DNA of 64,000 bases from Carallia brachiata (GCA_021464245.1 JADCRB010000071.1:4045681-4109680), one strand, 5' to 3'. Shown: positions 10,038 to 22,928, numbered from the stretch's first letter. Notes: generated by a model from the sequence alone, not told the origin. Program-made: numbers and translations.

Positions 10038-12650
10038 TTAGGAGCAGCAACCACCGGCATGAGGTGCCTGCTGGAATACTTGTTCCTGCCTCAAAATTTG
10101 TTGTTTCACTGCCACGGATCCTTTTTCTAACAATGTAGGTACCTCCATTATCTATGCAAGTAATACATATGGGTCAGCACATGTATGCAATCACAACAGA
10201 TTATCCTTGTGCATAATTTTGGGAAATGTTCAACAATAATTGGGGAAAAAGAGGTGATTATTGTTATTTTCTCAGAAAGTGCAATCAATTCATAGTCTTA
10301 AAATTCAAAACCAGTTTTTAACCAATTATAAATGTGCCTAGGAGCAAACATGGGTGAATGCTATGCTCAATTGGTACCATATTTAACAATTATTGCATAA
10401 CCCCACCAGACGCATACTTCAAAACAATATTAAAACAATTTAATCAAATCCTAAAAAATGACAAACTAGTGGCACATATGAATATTAATATGTAATGAAT
10501 TGAAGCAGATGTCCTAATAAATCATATAACCAATGCCGTGTCAAGTTCAAGTTTCCATTTGCTTGTACCCACAAAATGGTGACTACGAAAGAATGCACAA
10601 TGTAATAAGCATGGCTGAAAATGTACCTTTAAAATGATCTCTATGAAACACTGCTGTACATTTTCACTCGTTTTAGCACTACATTCAAGAAATAAGCACC
10701 TACGTTCTAGTGCAAGAGCCATCCCCTCTTCTCTACTCACAGCTCTTTCACTGTCCTGAAAGTATCCCACGATTAGAACAAGATAACTCATCTTTTAGCA
10801 AGCCACCATCTGGCAATGTAACAACAGAAAAAGGACCAAAATGTATGTCCATCCTGAAAGATAAATTTGAGGATCAGCTCCAAGCCTCCGACCATAATGC
10901 GTGTGGCACGAACATAAAAACATGCCAGGACATCGGCACGAATACATATCAATTTTGAAAAAATTAGGATAAGTGTACACGATTGCAATATCTACGTGCT
11001 AAAGTAAAACAGAATGGTGAGTAATAATGATCAACTTACCCTGTCAACTTTATTCCCAACTAAAAGCTTAATGCATTCAGGATTGGTGGAGTAAAGCTCT
11101 ACTTCCTTTGCCCATATATCTGACAAGTTTGTAAAGGTTTCTCGCCGTGTCACATCATAAACTAAAATATAAACCATAGCAGTAATTGATTAGAAATTAA
11201 GATTATACATGACATTTTATTGTGCCTAAAAATCCAGAGAGTTATATGTTTGAGAAAGAGCTCATTTGGGTATTTATAGTTCTCGGGTTATTTAGATTTT
11301 GGGTAAAATAATGAGTTTGAATGGAAATATACAAAGAATACCTACCAAGGATGATGCCATCTGCTCCCCTATAATAAGAGCTTGCTAACATTCCGAACCT
11401 CTCCTGGCCAGCTGCAATACAATAAAATATGTTAATACACCAAGTACATTACAAAAGGATATACACAAAGGGGGGCAGATGGCATTTCAGGTAAAACAGG
11501 CCTTCACTATGTAAACAATGACGACAAACAAAACAGTTTCCAAATCAAAATGCATTTGAGTAAAAGAAAAGGAATCCCTAGATCAAGTGAGACAGCTAAA
11601 GCAGATCCGATGCTGAAGGAACTTGAGAAAAACGATTACTTTGAGTGCAGCTTAATGCACAGGTTAATGTTGGAAGAAGAGTAGCCCTTGGATACCTGTA
11701 TCCCAAATTGTAAGCTTCAATCTTTTACCACCAACAGTGAGCATCTTGATCTTAAAATCCACACCTGCACGTTCTGAGAAAGACTCACTGCCGGCCCAAT
11801 TTTTATTACATGAAGTTGTCAAGACAACTAACAAAAGAGTAGACCACAAAGAGTAAAAAATTAAATCTAAATCAAGCTCTTAATAGGAAGGGAGTTCCCT
11901 ATAAATACTAATCTAGGGATTCTTAGTTCCTCGTAAAAGATCATTACAAAACACTCTTAAAGGCTTCAAAGCTTTAACCCAGCACACAGAGCTCCATTGT
12001 AGATTTTAAAAGCATATCTCTGAAAGGGCTGGCCCTATATTCATTCTACAAATCCAAGAATCAGTTAGCCGGGTTAATGGCTGTTCTCAAATTTGCAAGG
12101 ATCAGCCAAACTAGCTTTACTGGATGCCCCAAAGAGTGCCTGGCCGCCCGGCAGAGGAAATCGCTGCAAGTAATCGACCAGACCAAGGCATCATCTTTGA
12201 ATTGAAACTAATGCACGTCGTATTGATTTCTCCAGACAATAAAAGAAATGGCACACGCAAGAAAGAAATCTAGTTGGAGCTTTAAAAAAAGAAAAAAAAT
12301 TATCTTCCTCAGGAAGAGAATTAGGAATTAGGTACTCAAGATTAGTGCTCCCACATGCAGTTGCCTGTTGCCAGTGCCACTAAAGGGGAAAAAAAAAACA
12401 AAAAAACAGAGGAACCCAAGAAAAGACTGCATGTGTAAAATCGAGAGAGAGAGAGAAGGGGGGGGGGGGGCAGAGAAAGTGAAAGAGAAAGAAACAAAGA
12501 AGTACCAATAGTGGGAGAGAGGTCATGGACAGAATTGGATATGAAACTCAAAAGAAAAGTACTCTTTCCAACACCAGAATCCCCAATCAGCAATATCTTG
12601 AATGAGTAATCATAACTATTGTTCCCTCCTTTACAACCACTACCTTTCAT
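10038..12650 (-). CDS. RABC-class (Rab18-like) small GTPase
   Basis: Six exons: 12506-12650, 11696-11764, 11346-11411, 11040-11161, 10627-10755, 10038-10151. They join in frame to a 214-residue protein, close to the roughly 210 residues usual for plant RABC2. Visible GTPase motifs in order are the P-loop GDSGVGKS (residues 23-30), the switch I threonine in SPTIGVDFK, WDTAGQERF, NKVD and ECSAK. The C-terminus GGCCS is a double-cysteine prenylation signal. RABC/Rab18 proteins are membrane-attached switches; plant RABC2a has been linked to peroxisomes and a class XI myosin. The start is the Met of MKGSG, which fits the family; an in-frame Met five codons upstream (12665) would also work. One oddity is that switch II reads RFGMLASSYYRG, where most Rabs have Thr at the Met and Ala positions. 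The copy looks intact. Confidence 0.93.
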
Positions 12651-12727
12651 TCTTGATACTCTCACACATCAACCAGCAAATTAAGAGAAATTAACCAGAA
12701 CTCTTTTACCACTATATACGCAGCTAC

Positions 12728-12753
12728 ACAGAGAGAGAGAGAGAGAGAGAGAA
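12728..12753. repeat. (GA)n microsatellite upstream of the RABC gene
   Basis: About 25 bases of GA dinucleotide lie 80-100 bases upstream of the RABC start codon, in the likely 5' UTR or core promoter. GA/CT tracts are common in plant 5' UTRs. Confidence 0.7.
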
Positions 12754-12769
12754 GATGAGTTTCCAGTGT

Positions 12770-15700
12770 CTAAACAAGAAAGAAACTAGAAAGATGGCGG
12801 GTGTCACGCAAATTAGGAAACTTCGTCAGGAGGGAGACAACGGTGGGGTTGGCATGGAGCGTTTTCTGTTCGTTGGCTCCGTGATTTTCATAAAAAAAAA
12901 ATCAACAAAAAATAAAAATAAAATTGTTTACCCTTAAAAAAAATCTTGAAGTATATTAATTATAACATAATATCGTGCGAGATAATATTTTAATAATAAT
13001 TTGATATATTTTTATATATTTAATTTAAATTTAAATTTTAACTTATATAATAAAAATAATATTTTTCTTTTAATTGTTAATTAAATAATGTGTAAGTAAT
13101 GTAAATTTTAAATTCATTAAAATTATAATCAGTTTAAAGAATTTCACTCGAATTTAACTGTGCTCAACTAGTAAGTCTCTTCCATATAAAAAAAATTGAA
13201 TGAAAATAAAAATAAAAATTCATGCGATCCACTTACACATGTAAGGATCTACTTATAAATAATACCTATTTTTTGGTCAAAAAAATTAACACAATTAATT
13301 GAAAAACCGTCTTTTAATTTTATTAACTTTGGGCTTTACTGCTATAAAATAAATGAAAAAAGTGGAAATTTAAATTTTAGAAAAAAAAAAAAAAAAAAGA
13401 ATTGTCGAGGACAATGGGTGTGGGACTAGAGACAAACAGTTTTCTTTCTCCGAACGGTTTTCTTGTCGTTTCGGAGTTATTCAAATGTGATATTATTAAT
13501 TAATATTTGTTGGTAATAACATAGCTGCACGTGCCAGATGTCTTGAGTTTACGTATCACTTCGCATCAGGTTTCCCTTTTTTTTTTTTTTTTAAGTATCT
13601 AATCTAAACTTAAATCTCCTAATTTTGAGTAAAAAAATTAAATATTTAAACCGTTATTTTGTTAATATATTATCACCGTAAACGATAAGGTCAATGTTAA
13701 GTTTCTTCTTACGTAGATATTATAATGATAACAATAATTAATCTTAATTTAATTTATTTAGCGTAAATGCAGAAAGTTACCCAATAATAATTATAGAGCG
13801 ATTTTATGAGAAAAGTCGACAAAAAAAGCGCAGGACTGAAAATCCTCGTGTCATTGGTTCGAATCCACCCCAGAGGACGCGTTGCCGGGAGTGAGATGGA
13901 TTTGAAAATTCAAGTTAAAGAGGAAGCCAAACCTCCACAAAACAATTTGCTTTTCGTTTCGACGAATTAGAAGAGAAATCAAGTTCTTAAAAATACCAGT
14001 TAATCACTAATATAAATTTAAAAATTTTGACAAGTGTTAATTTATGACAGACCTGTCCAACTTCTTTTTTTATTATTTTTATTTTTAAGTACAATTGTCT
14101 CGCCATGCTGATACTGTGGCATACAATAATTTTTTTGCAATCAACTCTTGTGAAATGAGTTCAAAGTTCCAACTTATCTCTCGCAATTCTGTATTCAATT
14201 AACTATATGAAACCGTGTAGACTGTATTTCTGACCTGAAAATAAAATAACTAAAAAAAATAATTAAAAAAAAACACAGAAATTGCACTTTTTAATTAATG
14301 TCCACCGTGCAAGGCAACTGGTCAATTAAAATAAGTGGTTGGTCCAATATTAATTATGCAATAGTTCTGCTTGGATTCTCGTGCCTTCATGATGCGGATG
14401 AAAAAAACAAAATTTCAAGGACATTTATATTCTAACATTTTTTCTAACAAACCGGAACAAATTTTGCGGTCAACTATATAAGTATATCATTTGTAAAAGA
14501 TTACCAAATCATCGAAGAGAGAAGATTGAGCACCGGACCATATAACTAGATAAATTATTCGGATATTTTTAAAATATGCAATGGCTTATATTTTTAATGT
14601 AATTATATTAAAAAAATATAAAATTATAAATTATAAAATTAAAGAGTATTATTTTAAGAATTAAATATAAATTCTATACCATATATCTTACAATAAAAAA
14701 TATTCTTCAAAAAAAAGTTATTTCTTAAAAATATTAATCCGTTCTCACTTAAAACAGAATCAATTGCATTTAATGAAAGTATCCGAATACTCTCCTTCTG
14801 GTGCAAAACCTTTTGTAATCGTCATATTAACATTCTAAAGCAATAAGACAATGTGAAGATGAACTATAAATTCCAGGGTCGGGCAAAGGAATTCAACTAC
14901 TTATGCCACTTCTCAACATCTGTACAACATGCAACAAGGGCTACGGCACGCAAACGGATTTTAAAATAAATAAATAAATAAAAATTACCAATAAACATAA
15001 AAAATCCACAACAAGTACACCCACTTACACAGTTGCCCCATTTCATGTCGCCATTTTATTGTCGCCTTTGCACCCATCTTTCTATAGCGCGATATAAGGT
15101 TACTCGTAAGCATAAAGCAAGATGATATCATTTGTTGTCTTTCCAGTTCCAGCTGGCTCGAAAAGGGAATTATCCTATGCGTCTGATGATAGTTTTTAGA
15201 GCAATTCTTGATGATCTGTTTTTATCGATTTGTCGTTAAACTAAGACTACCAACAGTCTGTCACCAACTGGACATCGGTTAGGAATAACATTACCCACTC
15301 GTTTGGGATTTTCTACTTGTTTTAGAGTAATCTCTTATTATACAAGGTAGTGATCTACCTCAAACAAAAAAATTGATAGTAATTAGGGTAATTCCTCTAA
15401 CAAAAGGGTTTACAAAATAGTTGCCATAAAAAAAAAAAATTGCCGCAAAATTTTTTAACTCGTCATTTCTTCCTTGGTGGCAACTGGAAAGAGTACAGTA
15501 TCAGAAATTCTGTTCAGGTCCGCTATTTGGGAACAGTCCCATTTTGGCCCTTTGCTCTTGGCTTCGGTGCCACTCCACACAGCCGTTGACTGATTGGGTT
15601 CCTATGTTCCACTATTTTCCCAGAAAAATAAGAAAAATATCAAAGCCTCAAAGGAAAGCATAAATTTAACAACACGCACAAATTTTGTACACAAAATAAA

Positions 15701-16400
15701 GCGAATATAAAAAAAGCGTTACTTCATATATTACTATTATTATCGATTGTGTATTTATAGTACTTCGATGGATTATTAAAATTAATGATAAAAATTGTAA
15801 ATGCACAATTAATAGTGACAATAGTGATATCTACTTATAGTTGTTCTATGTCAATTGAGTTTATTTGTGTCTATCTAATGAACTCCTAAACTGAGAATAC
15901 TATGACATTGACAAATTGTTAACCTCTTATGAGTAAAAAATTAAAAGAAAATACTAGCTGATACAAAGATAAAAATAATAAAGATATTATTATAAATACA
16001 TAAAAAGTGAGTTTAATTGAAAGAGAAAATAAAGAATTGTAGTATTGCATCAATTATATACAATTATGTCATCACTTCTCTATTTGCTGGAAGAATCCAA
16101 CAATTAATTAAATTAAATACATTATACTCGACTACTTCAAGTGATAGACACCTATCAAAATAATTTAAAAGAAGGAAAAAAAAAGCGGATATTCTATAAA
16201 AATCAGCCTATTTCAAATGGATCAGAAGTTTTGAAACCAGTCCAATAGGACCCAAACATAGTCTCAGAAACATACGGGCTCCCTTAGAACTCCACATGAT
16301 TAAAACCCCAAAATAGGTTGCTACTCCCCACCTCTGGTTCGAGAGACAAACTTAAGGCAATGAGCTGTACCAAGGAATAATCGGACAAACAAGACAACCC
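12770..16400. other. AT-rich intergenic spacer
   Basis: No coding gene is supported. The stretch is AT-rich with several A and T runs. The only structured item seen is the tRNA-like half near 13.8 kb. Confidence 0.5.
13823..13875 (+). other. tRNA-Phe(GAA)-like 3' half, relic
   Basis: The stretch has an anticodon arm caggactgaaaatcctc (loop ctgaaaa, anticodon GAA), then gtgtca, then a T-arm-like ttggttcgaatccac. This closely resembles the 3' half of organellar (mitochondrial or chloroplast) tRNA-Phe. The outer pair of the anticodon stem is mismatched, the T-stem is imperfect, and no D-arm or 5' acceptor strand can be recognised upstream. It is therefore a decayed fragment and not a working tRNA. 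It could be an organelle-derived insertion or a relic of a tRNA-related element. Confidence 0.4.
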
Positions 16401-16406
16401 TACCGT

Positions 16407-16579
16407 ATTAATAATGGGTTGATACAGTGATTAAGCACCCTAGACGAATATCTTGGTCAATAGAGTCAAGGGTTCAAAACTTAGTGAACACCTCTATTGA
16501 GTGGGGAGCACTTACCTCCATCCCCTAAATGGTTGCCTACTTTGGCCACCATTTTTTTTTTTTTTTTTTAAAAAAAAAA
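16407..16579 (+). mobile_element. SINE flanked by 8-bp target-site duplication
   Basis: A box A-like stretch (ggttgatacagtgattaagc, from 16417) and a box B-like stretch (gggttcaaaac, 16470-16480) are followed by a body ending in a T run and an A run. The word cctaccgt occurs directly before (16399-16406) and directly after (16580-16587) this segment, as expected for a target-site duplication. It is a non-autonomous element transcribed by RNA polymerase III and mobilised by LINE machinery. Confidence 0.65.
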
Positions 16580-16589
16580 CCTACCGTCA

Positions 16590-17880
16590 ATTAGACTTCA
16601 ATAACAAGAAAGTGGAAAGAACAGCATACATTGGCCGTGGAGGATGAACATTTGCAAAAGCAGGAACATAGCTTAAGGAATCAACAATATCACAGATGAG
16701 TACATTCGTTTTTTATTACTAGTTACTAGCTTGGGATGCAAGTTGCCTTGTGCGTGCTACTTTCTGTTTTCTGTGTTGTTATTTATTCCATCACAAGTTT
16801 TTTTTATAAAATATCAATGAGGGATATCTCATTAGTACTGGAATTATTTAAACATTAAACAACTTGATTTGAATCATAGTCAGAATCAATTAATACAATC
16901 CATTTATAATAATTTGAGCAGAGTTACTCAAAACTAAAAAATCGAGTACAATCTTTCTGATATTAATACAATTTTGTTTATACTTAAATTTCAAGTATTT
17001 GTATTTAATTACAACAATTTGAGTAGTTTGTACGTAAAATTAAAAATTGAGTATAACTGTATTCAATTTGACGAATTTGAACTTGATTTTGAAATTTTGA
17101 GTAGATAGATACAAAAGAATAAAAATTTGAGTATAATTTTTCTAGTTTAAATATACTATTTCTTCTAAAAGTTAAAGCGTTTGTACTTAATTATAAAAAT
17201 TTAAGTGGCTAGCAACTCAATATTGAAAATTTAACATTACATCAAATTGTTTGTAATAAAATCTTTGTTACAATTTCAAATATATTTTTTACAAAAAAAA
17301 AATATAATTTTGCAATCATTAAGTGACTTATTATGTTTTTTAACATATATGTAAAAAGGATAGAACAAAAAGTCAATTCTTTGTGTCCCAATAAATAATG
17401 CAAATAGACTTTTAAAAATTCTTAGAATCAATTCTTCGTTGTATTGATTGGGAAAGAAACTTGCAGCATAATTTGGATTCTTGAAAAGCTTGAGAAAGAA
17501 TTGTATTGAAAAGAAAGTACAAAAAACAAGACACTTTCACTTGCTTGAATTACATGTAAGAAGGTATTCTCCAAAAAAAAAAAAAAAGAGAGAATTGCAT
17601 GTAGGAAGGGAACGAATGTGAAAATGATAAGAAAATCTTTGATGGGGTCCATAAAAATTCTCTCTCACTGATTACGTGAGAGAGCAAGAGAATTGGACGA
17701 CAAATTGGTTCAATTATGAAATTACCAATAGGCCTTTCTAGAAAAATATTGAAAAATTCAATGAAAAAAAAAGCTAAGTAATAAAATGGTTATTTATCAT
17801 ACATAATTTTTTTTTCTTCATTTTCTCACCGTATCTAAACAACTAACTTACTTTCTTTTAATTTTCTTTCTCAGGTTAAG
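16590..17880. other. AT-rich spacer
   Basis: No gene is supported. A perfect 9-bp stem (ctctctcac / gtgagagag, 17660-17684) with a 7-base loop is present, but its context gives no clear role. Confidence 0.5.
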
Positions 17881-18055
17881 GTAGATCGAGGGTTACTTTT
17901 CTCTCCTCGCCGTTTTGGTGTGTGAGAGCTCTTTGTGCCTTGTATAGGCATTCCATCTCTTCGTGAGATCCTGTCTCTATTATTTAGAGGTATCTTCTTT
18001 TGAGTTTCTTATTTTTTCATTTTGATTGGGTGTTTTGTTGATCAGCGCTTGAGTT

Positions 18056-18766
18056 ATGAGTAACCTTAAAAACCCTCTTCCGGATGAGGAGGAGTGCCCT
18101 ATTGAGATTACATTGGAGGGGTTCGGATGGAGTATAGAAAGGCGTTTTGGCCTTGTTGGCGCTCTCTGGTCAGAAAAATCCTTCAAAACCCGAGCTTCGT
18201 TTAATACGATGTAGATTGTCTGGCAACCAAAAAAAGCGATGACAGCATCTGAAATAGACCGTAACTTGCTCAGTTTTGTGTTCGAGAGTAGAAGGGACAG
18301 GGACGCAGTTATTAATGGGGCTCCATGGATTTTTAATAAGAGTGTGCTTATAATAGAGGAGGTAACGGGTAGTGAACAACAATCACGACTCCGTCTTTTC
18401 CATGTCCCATTCTGGGTTTGGGCTTATGACCTCCCTCCCAATGCTATAACTAAGCAAACTGCAGTCTCTTTGGGAAATAAGGCCGAAGAGTTTATGGAAG
18501 TGGATTCTGAATCAATTGGGCATTGGGGGAGATACTTACATTTTAGGGTGCGCATTGATGTTAGAAATCCATTGTCAAGGGGAGCAAAGGTTAAAATTAA
18601 TAACGGAGATGTTCTGTGGATTCCATTTAAGTACGAGAAGCTTCCCAATTTTTGCTATAAATATGGTTCTCTAGGCCATCTTGTTAAGGACTGTGAGCTA
18701 CTTGATGAGCCAGGATCCCCAGAGGCAAATGTCCCTATGGGGATTTTCTGCGTGCGTCTCCGGTGA
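18056..18766 (+). pseudogene. LINE ORF1 (DUF4283/zinc-knuckle protein), broken
   Basis: The frame opens at ATG 18056 (MSNLKNPLPDEEE) and is interrupted by TAG at 18212, where relatives would be expected to have Trp. It then runs open to TGA at 18764-18766. The second part shows the DUF4283 signature (WIFNKSVLIIEEV, VWAYDLPP, FRVRIDVRNPL) and a C-terminal CCHC-like knuckle (CYKYGSLGHLVKDC) in which the second cysteine is Tyr. ORF1 proteins of this type bind LINE RNA. With a stop and a lost zinc ligand this copy is inactive. Confidence 0.8.
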
Positions 18767-19623
18767 AGAAAGTTAACACTAACGCAGAAGCTTCCCCTGT
18801 TCAGGATGGATGGAATAATGGTGGTTGTTTTGCATCTGGTAAACCAATGCAAAGAGCAGGAGAAGCGTCTTATGGAGGTCGGAAAGCGAGGTCGGAGACA
18901 AGTTCTACGACGGTCGGGAATTCTGGAAAAGGAAGTTTTGAAATTCAGTCTCCTGTGGATGATTGAGGAACAATTGAACGATTCAGTTAAGGGAATTGAA
19001 CGCCGAGAATCGAGATGATGGAGAAGATCACGCTGCTACTTTAAAACGGCCAACAATTAATTGCCTATCAAGTAAAGGCAAAGATACAGCTGGACAAGGG
19101 GATGGGACCCCAAGTGCTAATGCTTCAAATTTGGGCTTGGAATCGCTTAATTCTGATTAGGCCCATGTATATTTTACTGTTCCTGATTCTTTTATTGATG
19201 GTCATCTTTCACGTCCAATTATCAAAGAGCCCAGCGCCACCCCCCACCTTGGTAATTCCGCTTCAAATAGAAAACATCATAATGAGGTTGAGCATTTACT
19301 TAACTAGTTGAGAGAGTTTTCTTTTAACTAGTAGGTGAGAGATTCAAATTTCACCAAAACTCACTTTCCCCTTCTTAAATGTCCAATAGGTCTTCTTATA
19401 GACGAAAAAAAAAATATTATACTCTAGGACGAAAAAAAAAAAAAAAAAAACATTATACTCGAAGGGGAGGTGTACTTTGACAAGGTGAATATGCGTTCGT
19501 TGTTGGGAAGCACAAGATGTCAGAACTGAAAAGTAGCCACAAGAGTGGGATGGTGGGTAAATGACCGAAGAAGAATATGGTCCTGTTGTATTTGTCCTCT
19601 GTTGGCAATGAATCACAAACGAC

Positions 19624-20690
19624 GAATATCTTAAGCTGGAACTGCTAGGGATTGGGGACACCCTGCGCAGTTCAAAGAATAAAGAAGCTATGTCAGCTTC
19701 ATGTCCTGGGGCTTGTTTTTTTAATGGAAACAAGACTCAAAGCTAGTGAAATGGAAAAAGTTAAAAACAAACTACGTTTTGGCAATGGTTTTTTTTGTGG
19801 ATTGCATGGGTTATGCTTGTGGTGGCTCAGGAGGCTAGGCTCTATTTAGGGATGACTTCCTTACCGTCGATTTGTGGTCCTTTTCGGAACATCACATTGA
19901 TGTCTTGGTTGAGGACGGACGGGGTACAGGGGCATGGCATTTTTTGGGTTTATATGGGTGGCAGAAAGACAGTGATAAGTTTCGAACATCGGATTTTCTA
20001 AAACAATTGGGTGAGAAATGGTATAGTAACTAGCTCTGTGGGGTTGATATGAATGAGATTATGTTTTCTTTTGAGAAGAGGGGGAGGCTTCATTCTCCTG
20101 AGTTTATGGATAGGTTGAAAATAGTGATCCAAGATTGTTGTTTGTCTGAAATTAGTTATCAAGGCCTTGAGTTCACATGGACGAATGGGCGATCAAGACA
20201 AGATAATATCCAGGAAAGGTTGGATAGATTCTTTGCAACCACAAGTTTTTTTGAGAAGTATCCATCTGTCCTGGTAAAACACTTATCTAAATGGGGGTTT
20301 GATCATAATGTCTTACTCATTAATTTTAATTGTAACAACTCTTTTGGCCAAAGACATAGACCATTTCGCTTTGAAAATATGTGGTTACAAGATGACAATT
20401 GTGAGAAGGTGGCGGCTGAAGCTTGGAGCCGAGCAAAGGATCAGTTTTCTTTTAAGAATTTTTTGGACATGATTTCTTATTGTAGTAATGAGCTGGCCAC
20501 GCGGAGCAAAAGAAATTTTCCACATGTGAAGAACGACTTGTCTAAGTTAAGACGTGAACAAGAGGTCTTAGAAGGCAAACCTCCATCTTTTATTAATTTA
20601 GAGAAGCTTAAAAGTATCCAATGGAATATTGATGAGCTGCTCAAATGTGAAGAAATTATGTGGGCACAAGGCTCTATGGCCTGACATAGA
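19624..20690 (+). pseudogene. LINE ORF2 endonuclease part, broken
   Basis: The start NILSWNC followed by a stop and GLGTP matches the usual first motif of the plant LINE apurinic/apyrimidinic endonuclease. FLMETRL follows in frame. After frameshifts, the segment 20049-20684 gives the end of the endonuclease (FTWTNGRSRQDNIQERLDRF and the WGFDHNVLLINF region) and the linker to the reverse transcriptase. A working element would nick target DNA with this domain; here it cannot be made as one chain. Confidence 0.8.
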
Positions 20691-20879
20691 CGGAGACAAA
20701 ATGCTATTTTTAAAATAGTAGATGGTAACATACCAAGGAGGATGAGGTGACAGCTATTTTGACCTCTTGTTTTGTGAATTTGTTCACTTCCCAGGGTCTA
20801 TCCAAAATGTAGGTTATCCTTAGTACCGTGCCTCAATGCGTTACTGGGAAATGAATGACAGGCTAAGGGCTTCGTTTAA

Positions 20880-22530
20880 ACAGGAAAAGGTTTTTATGAC
20901 TTTGGACCAGATGCATCCATCTAAAGCTCTTGGGCCAAACGGGATGGCGACGTCTTTTTTTCAATCTATGTGGAATATTGTGGGGTAGGATGTGGCCAGT
21001 ATAGTACTGGGAGTTCTCAATCAAAGATAGGATCCTAGTCATTTAAATTATACACTCATATGTCTTATTCCAAAGGTTTCAAGCTCGTCTATTTGGAAAG
21101 ACTTTCGACACAATTAGCCTGTGCAATGTGGTGTTCAAATTGATCACAAAGACGATAGCCAATAGGTTGAAATTGATATTGCCAGAGATTATATCTGATA
21201 CTCAAAGTGCCTTTGTGCCGGGAATATTGATTACGGACAATTCCCTTGTTGCTTTTAAGGCTTTTCATTTGGTGAGAAATCATATTCATGGTAAGGATGG
21301 TTACATGGCCTTAAAACTTGATATGAGCAAGGCATACGTTAGAGTTGAATGGGGCTTTTTGGAGGCAATTATGTTACGAATGGGTTTTGATATGGAGTGG
21401 GTTCAGCTTATCATGAGATGTGTAACTACAGTTTCATATTTAGTATTGCTTAATTCGATCCCTAGCGAGATGTTTCGACCTTCCCGAGGATTAAGAGAAG
21501 GAGACCCACTTTCCTCGTATCTTTTCTTGCTATGTGCAGGGGGTCTTTCTACACTTATTAATTCAACTTCCCAATCAGGTTAGCTTCACGGTTTGGCCAT
21601 AGGCTGTGGAGGACCAGTGATTAATCACCTCCTATTCGCAGATGATAGCTTGATCCTTGCAGCAGCTAATGTAAGAGAGGGTCTTCAAGTTAGGGAGATT
21701 CTGCAGTGCTATGAGAAGGCATTGGAACAAAAATTAAACATGGATAAAATTGAATTGATGTTTAGCTAAAATGTGCTCGAGGATGATAAAATGGCAGTTC
21801 AAAATTGTTTTGGGATAACGGCTGGTGGTGAAATTCCACGATATTTGGGCTTACCTATGTTCATTGGTTGCTCTAAAAAGCAAGCATTCTCCATTGTGCT
21901 TGATCAGAGTCAAAAAAAGATTGGTGGCTGGCAAGAATCTTTTTTATCTCGGGCTAGAAAAGGGGTTCTCATTAAAGTCGTAATATAGGCTATACCCATT
22001 TATACTATAAGTTGTTTTTTGTTGCTCCAAAGTATGTGTATGGAGATTGCACATCTGGTCAACAAATTTTGGTGGGGAAGTCGAGAGGGGAGTAAGAAAA
22101 TTCATTGGGCATCCTGGAGTAATATGACTCAGTCAAAAGAGGTTGGGGGTCTGGGCTTTCGAGACTTTGAAAACTTTAATGCTGCTATGGTTGGCAAATA
22201 GGGTTAGAGGTTGGTGACTAACGTGGATTCTTTATTGGCCAAGGTCCTCTGCTCACGATATTTCCCCCATGGTGTTTTCTTGAGGGCAGATATTGGTTCT
22301 TACCCAAGCTTTGCTTGGAGGAGTATATGGAGGTCACGAGGATTAATTGAGAGGGGTTTGCGTTGGTCAGTTGGGGATGGTAAGAGTATTCAGATATGGG
22401 ACTACCCATGGCTCCCAGAACAACCAAGATTTTGTGTCCTTTCTCTTAGATTCATTGTTGAATCAGAACAGGTTGCTTCTCTACTTGATAGTGATACCAA
22501 GTGGTGGAGGGAAGGGTTTAAAACTATTCC
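20880..22530 (+). pseudogene. LINE ORF2 reverse transcriptase part, broken
   Basis: Readable blocks include HPSKALGPNGMA, LISDTQSAFVPG-like text, LKLDMSKAYVRVEWGFLE, RGLREGDPLSSYLFLLC and the catalytic block LLFADDSLILAA near 21.63 kb. A later block (GGEIPRYLGLPMFIG, KIHWASWSNMTQSKEVGGLGFRD) belongs to the region before the zf-RVT domain. Stops and shifts separate the blocks. The RNase H and 3' UTR parts are absent. Confidence 0.82.
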
Positions 22531-22624
22531 TAAATTTCTTAGAATTCTTATATTCGAAAATATTAAATACTAAAAATATAGAAACTATCATACTCAACAT
22601 TAAAACACTTCAAAAACCCAATAA

Positions 22625-22880
22625 CTTCAAAATTTTCTTATTCTCATTCAATTCTTCTCTTTCTCTGCCTCTTCTCTCTCTCACTTTCTCTCACTTTGTG
22701 TACCCTTTGTGTTTGAAGCAGATTGATAGAGATGGAGAGAGAAGCAAGAGTAAGAGCAGAAAATGAGAGGATAGGTAGAGAGAAAGACAAAAAGAGATGG
22801 AGAAAGAACATAAAAAAAGAGACAAGCAGGATGAAAGAGATACAAAGATAGAGAGATTATGGAAAGAGAAGTGTTTTATT
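22625..22880. repeat. Compound repeat, foldback module A
   Basis: A pyrimidine-only stretch (about 22630-22700) is followed, after a short loop containing 'gtgtttgaagcagattgatag', by a purine-only stretch (about 22728-22875). The two halves are imperfect reverse complements, so the module can fold into a long CT/GA hairpin. Modules B and C at 23.7 and 25.15 kb share the layout and words such as 'aaatgagagga' after the loop. It is non-coding; the open frames here are by-products of low complexity. Confidence 0.55.
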
Positions 22881-22928
22881 TTCCCTATGACACCATTTTT
22901 GTTGTTGTAGGTTTGTTGATACATTTCC

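Larger units (their letters stand above)
17885..22530 (+). mobile_element. LINE (L1-type) retrotransposon, decayed, 3'-truncated
   Basis: The order of parts is that of a plant L1-type LINE: 5' leader (about 17885), ORF1 with a DUF4283-like domain and zinc knuckle, an apurinic endonuclease, a reverse transcriptase and a zf-RVT-like region. Many stops and frameshifts interrupt both ORFs. The element stops near 22530 without a 3' UTR or poly(A) and passes directly into the compound repeat at 22.6 kb. Between about 19280 and 19610 a stretch with A-runs and a GAGATTCAAAT word does not fit the LINE coding sequence and may be a small nested insertion. Confidence 0.88.
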
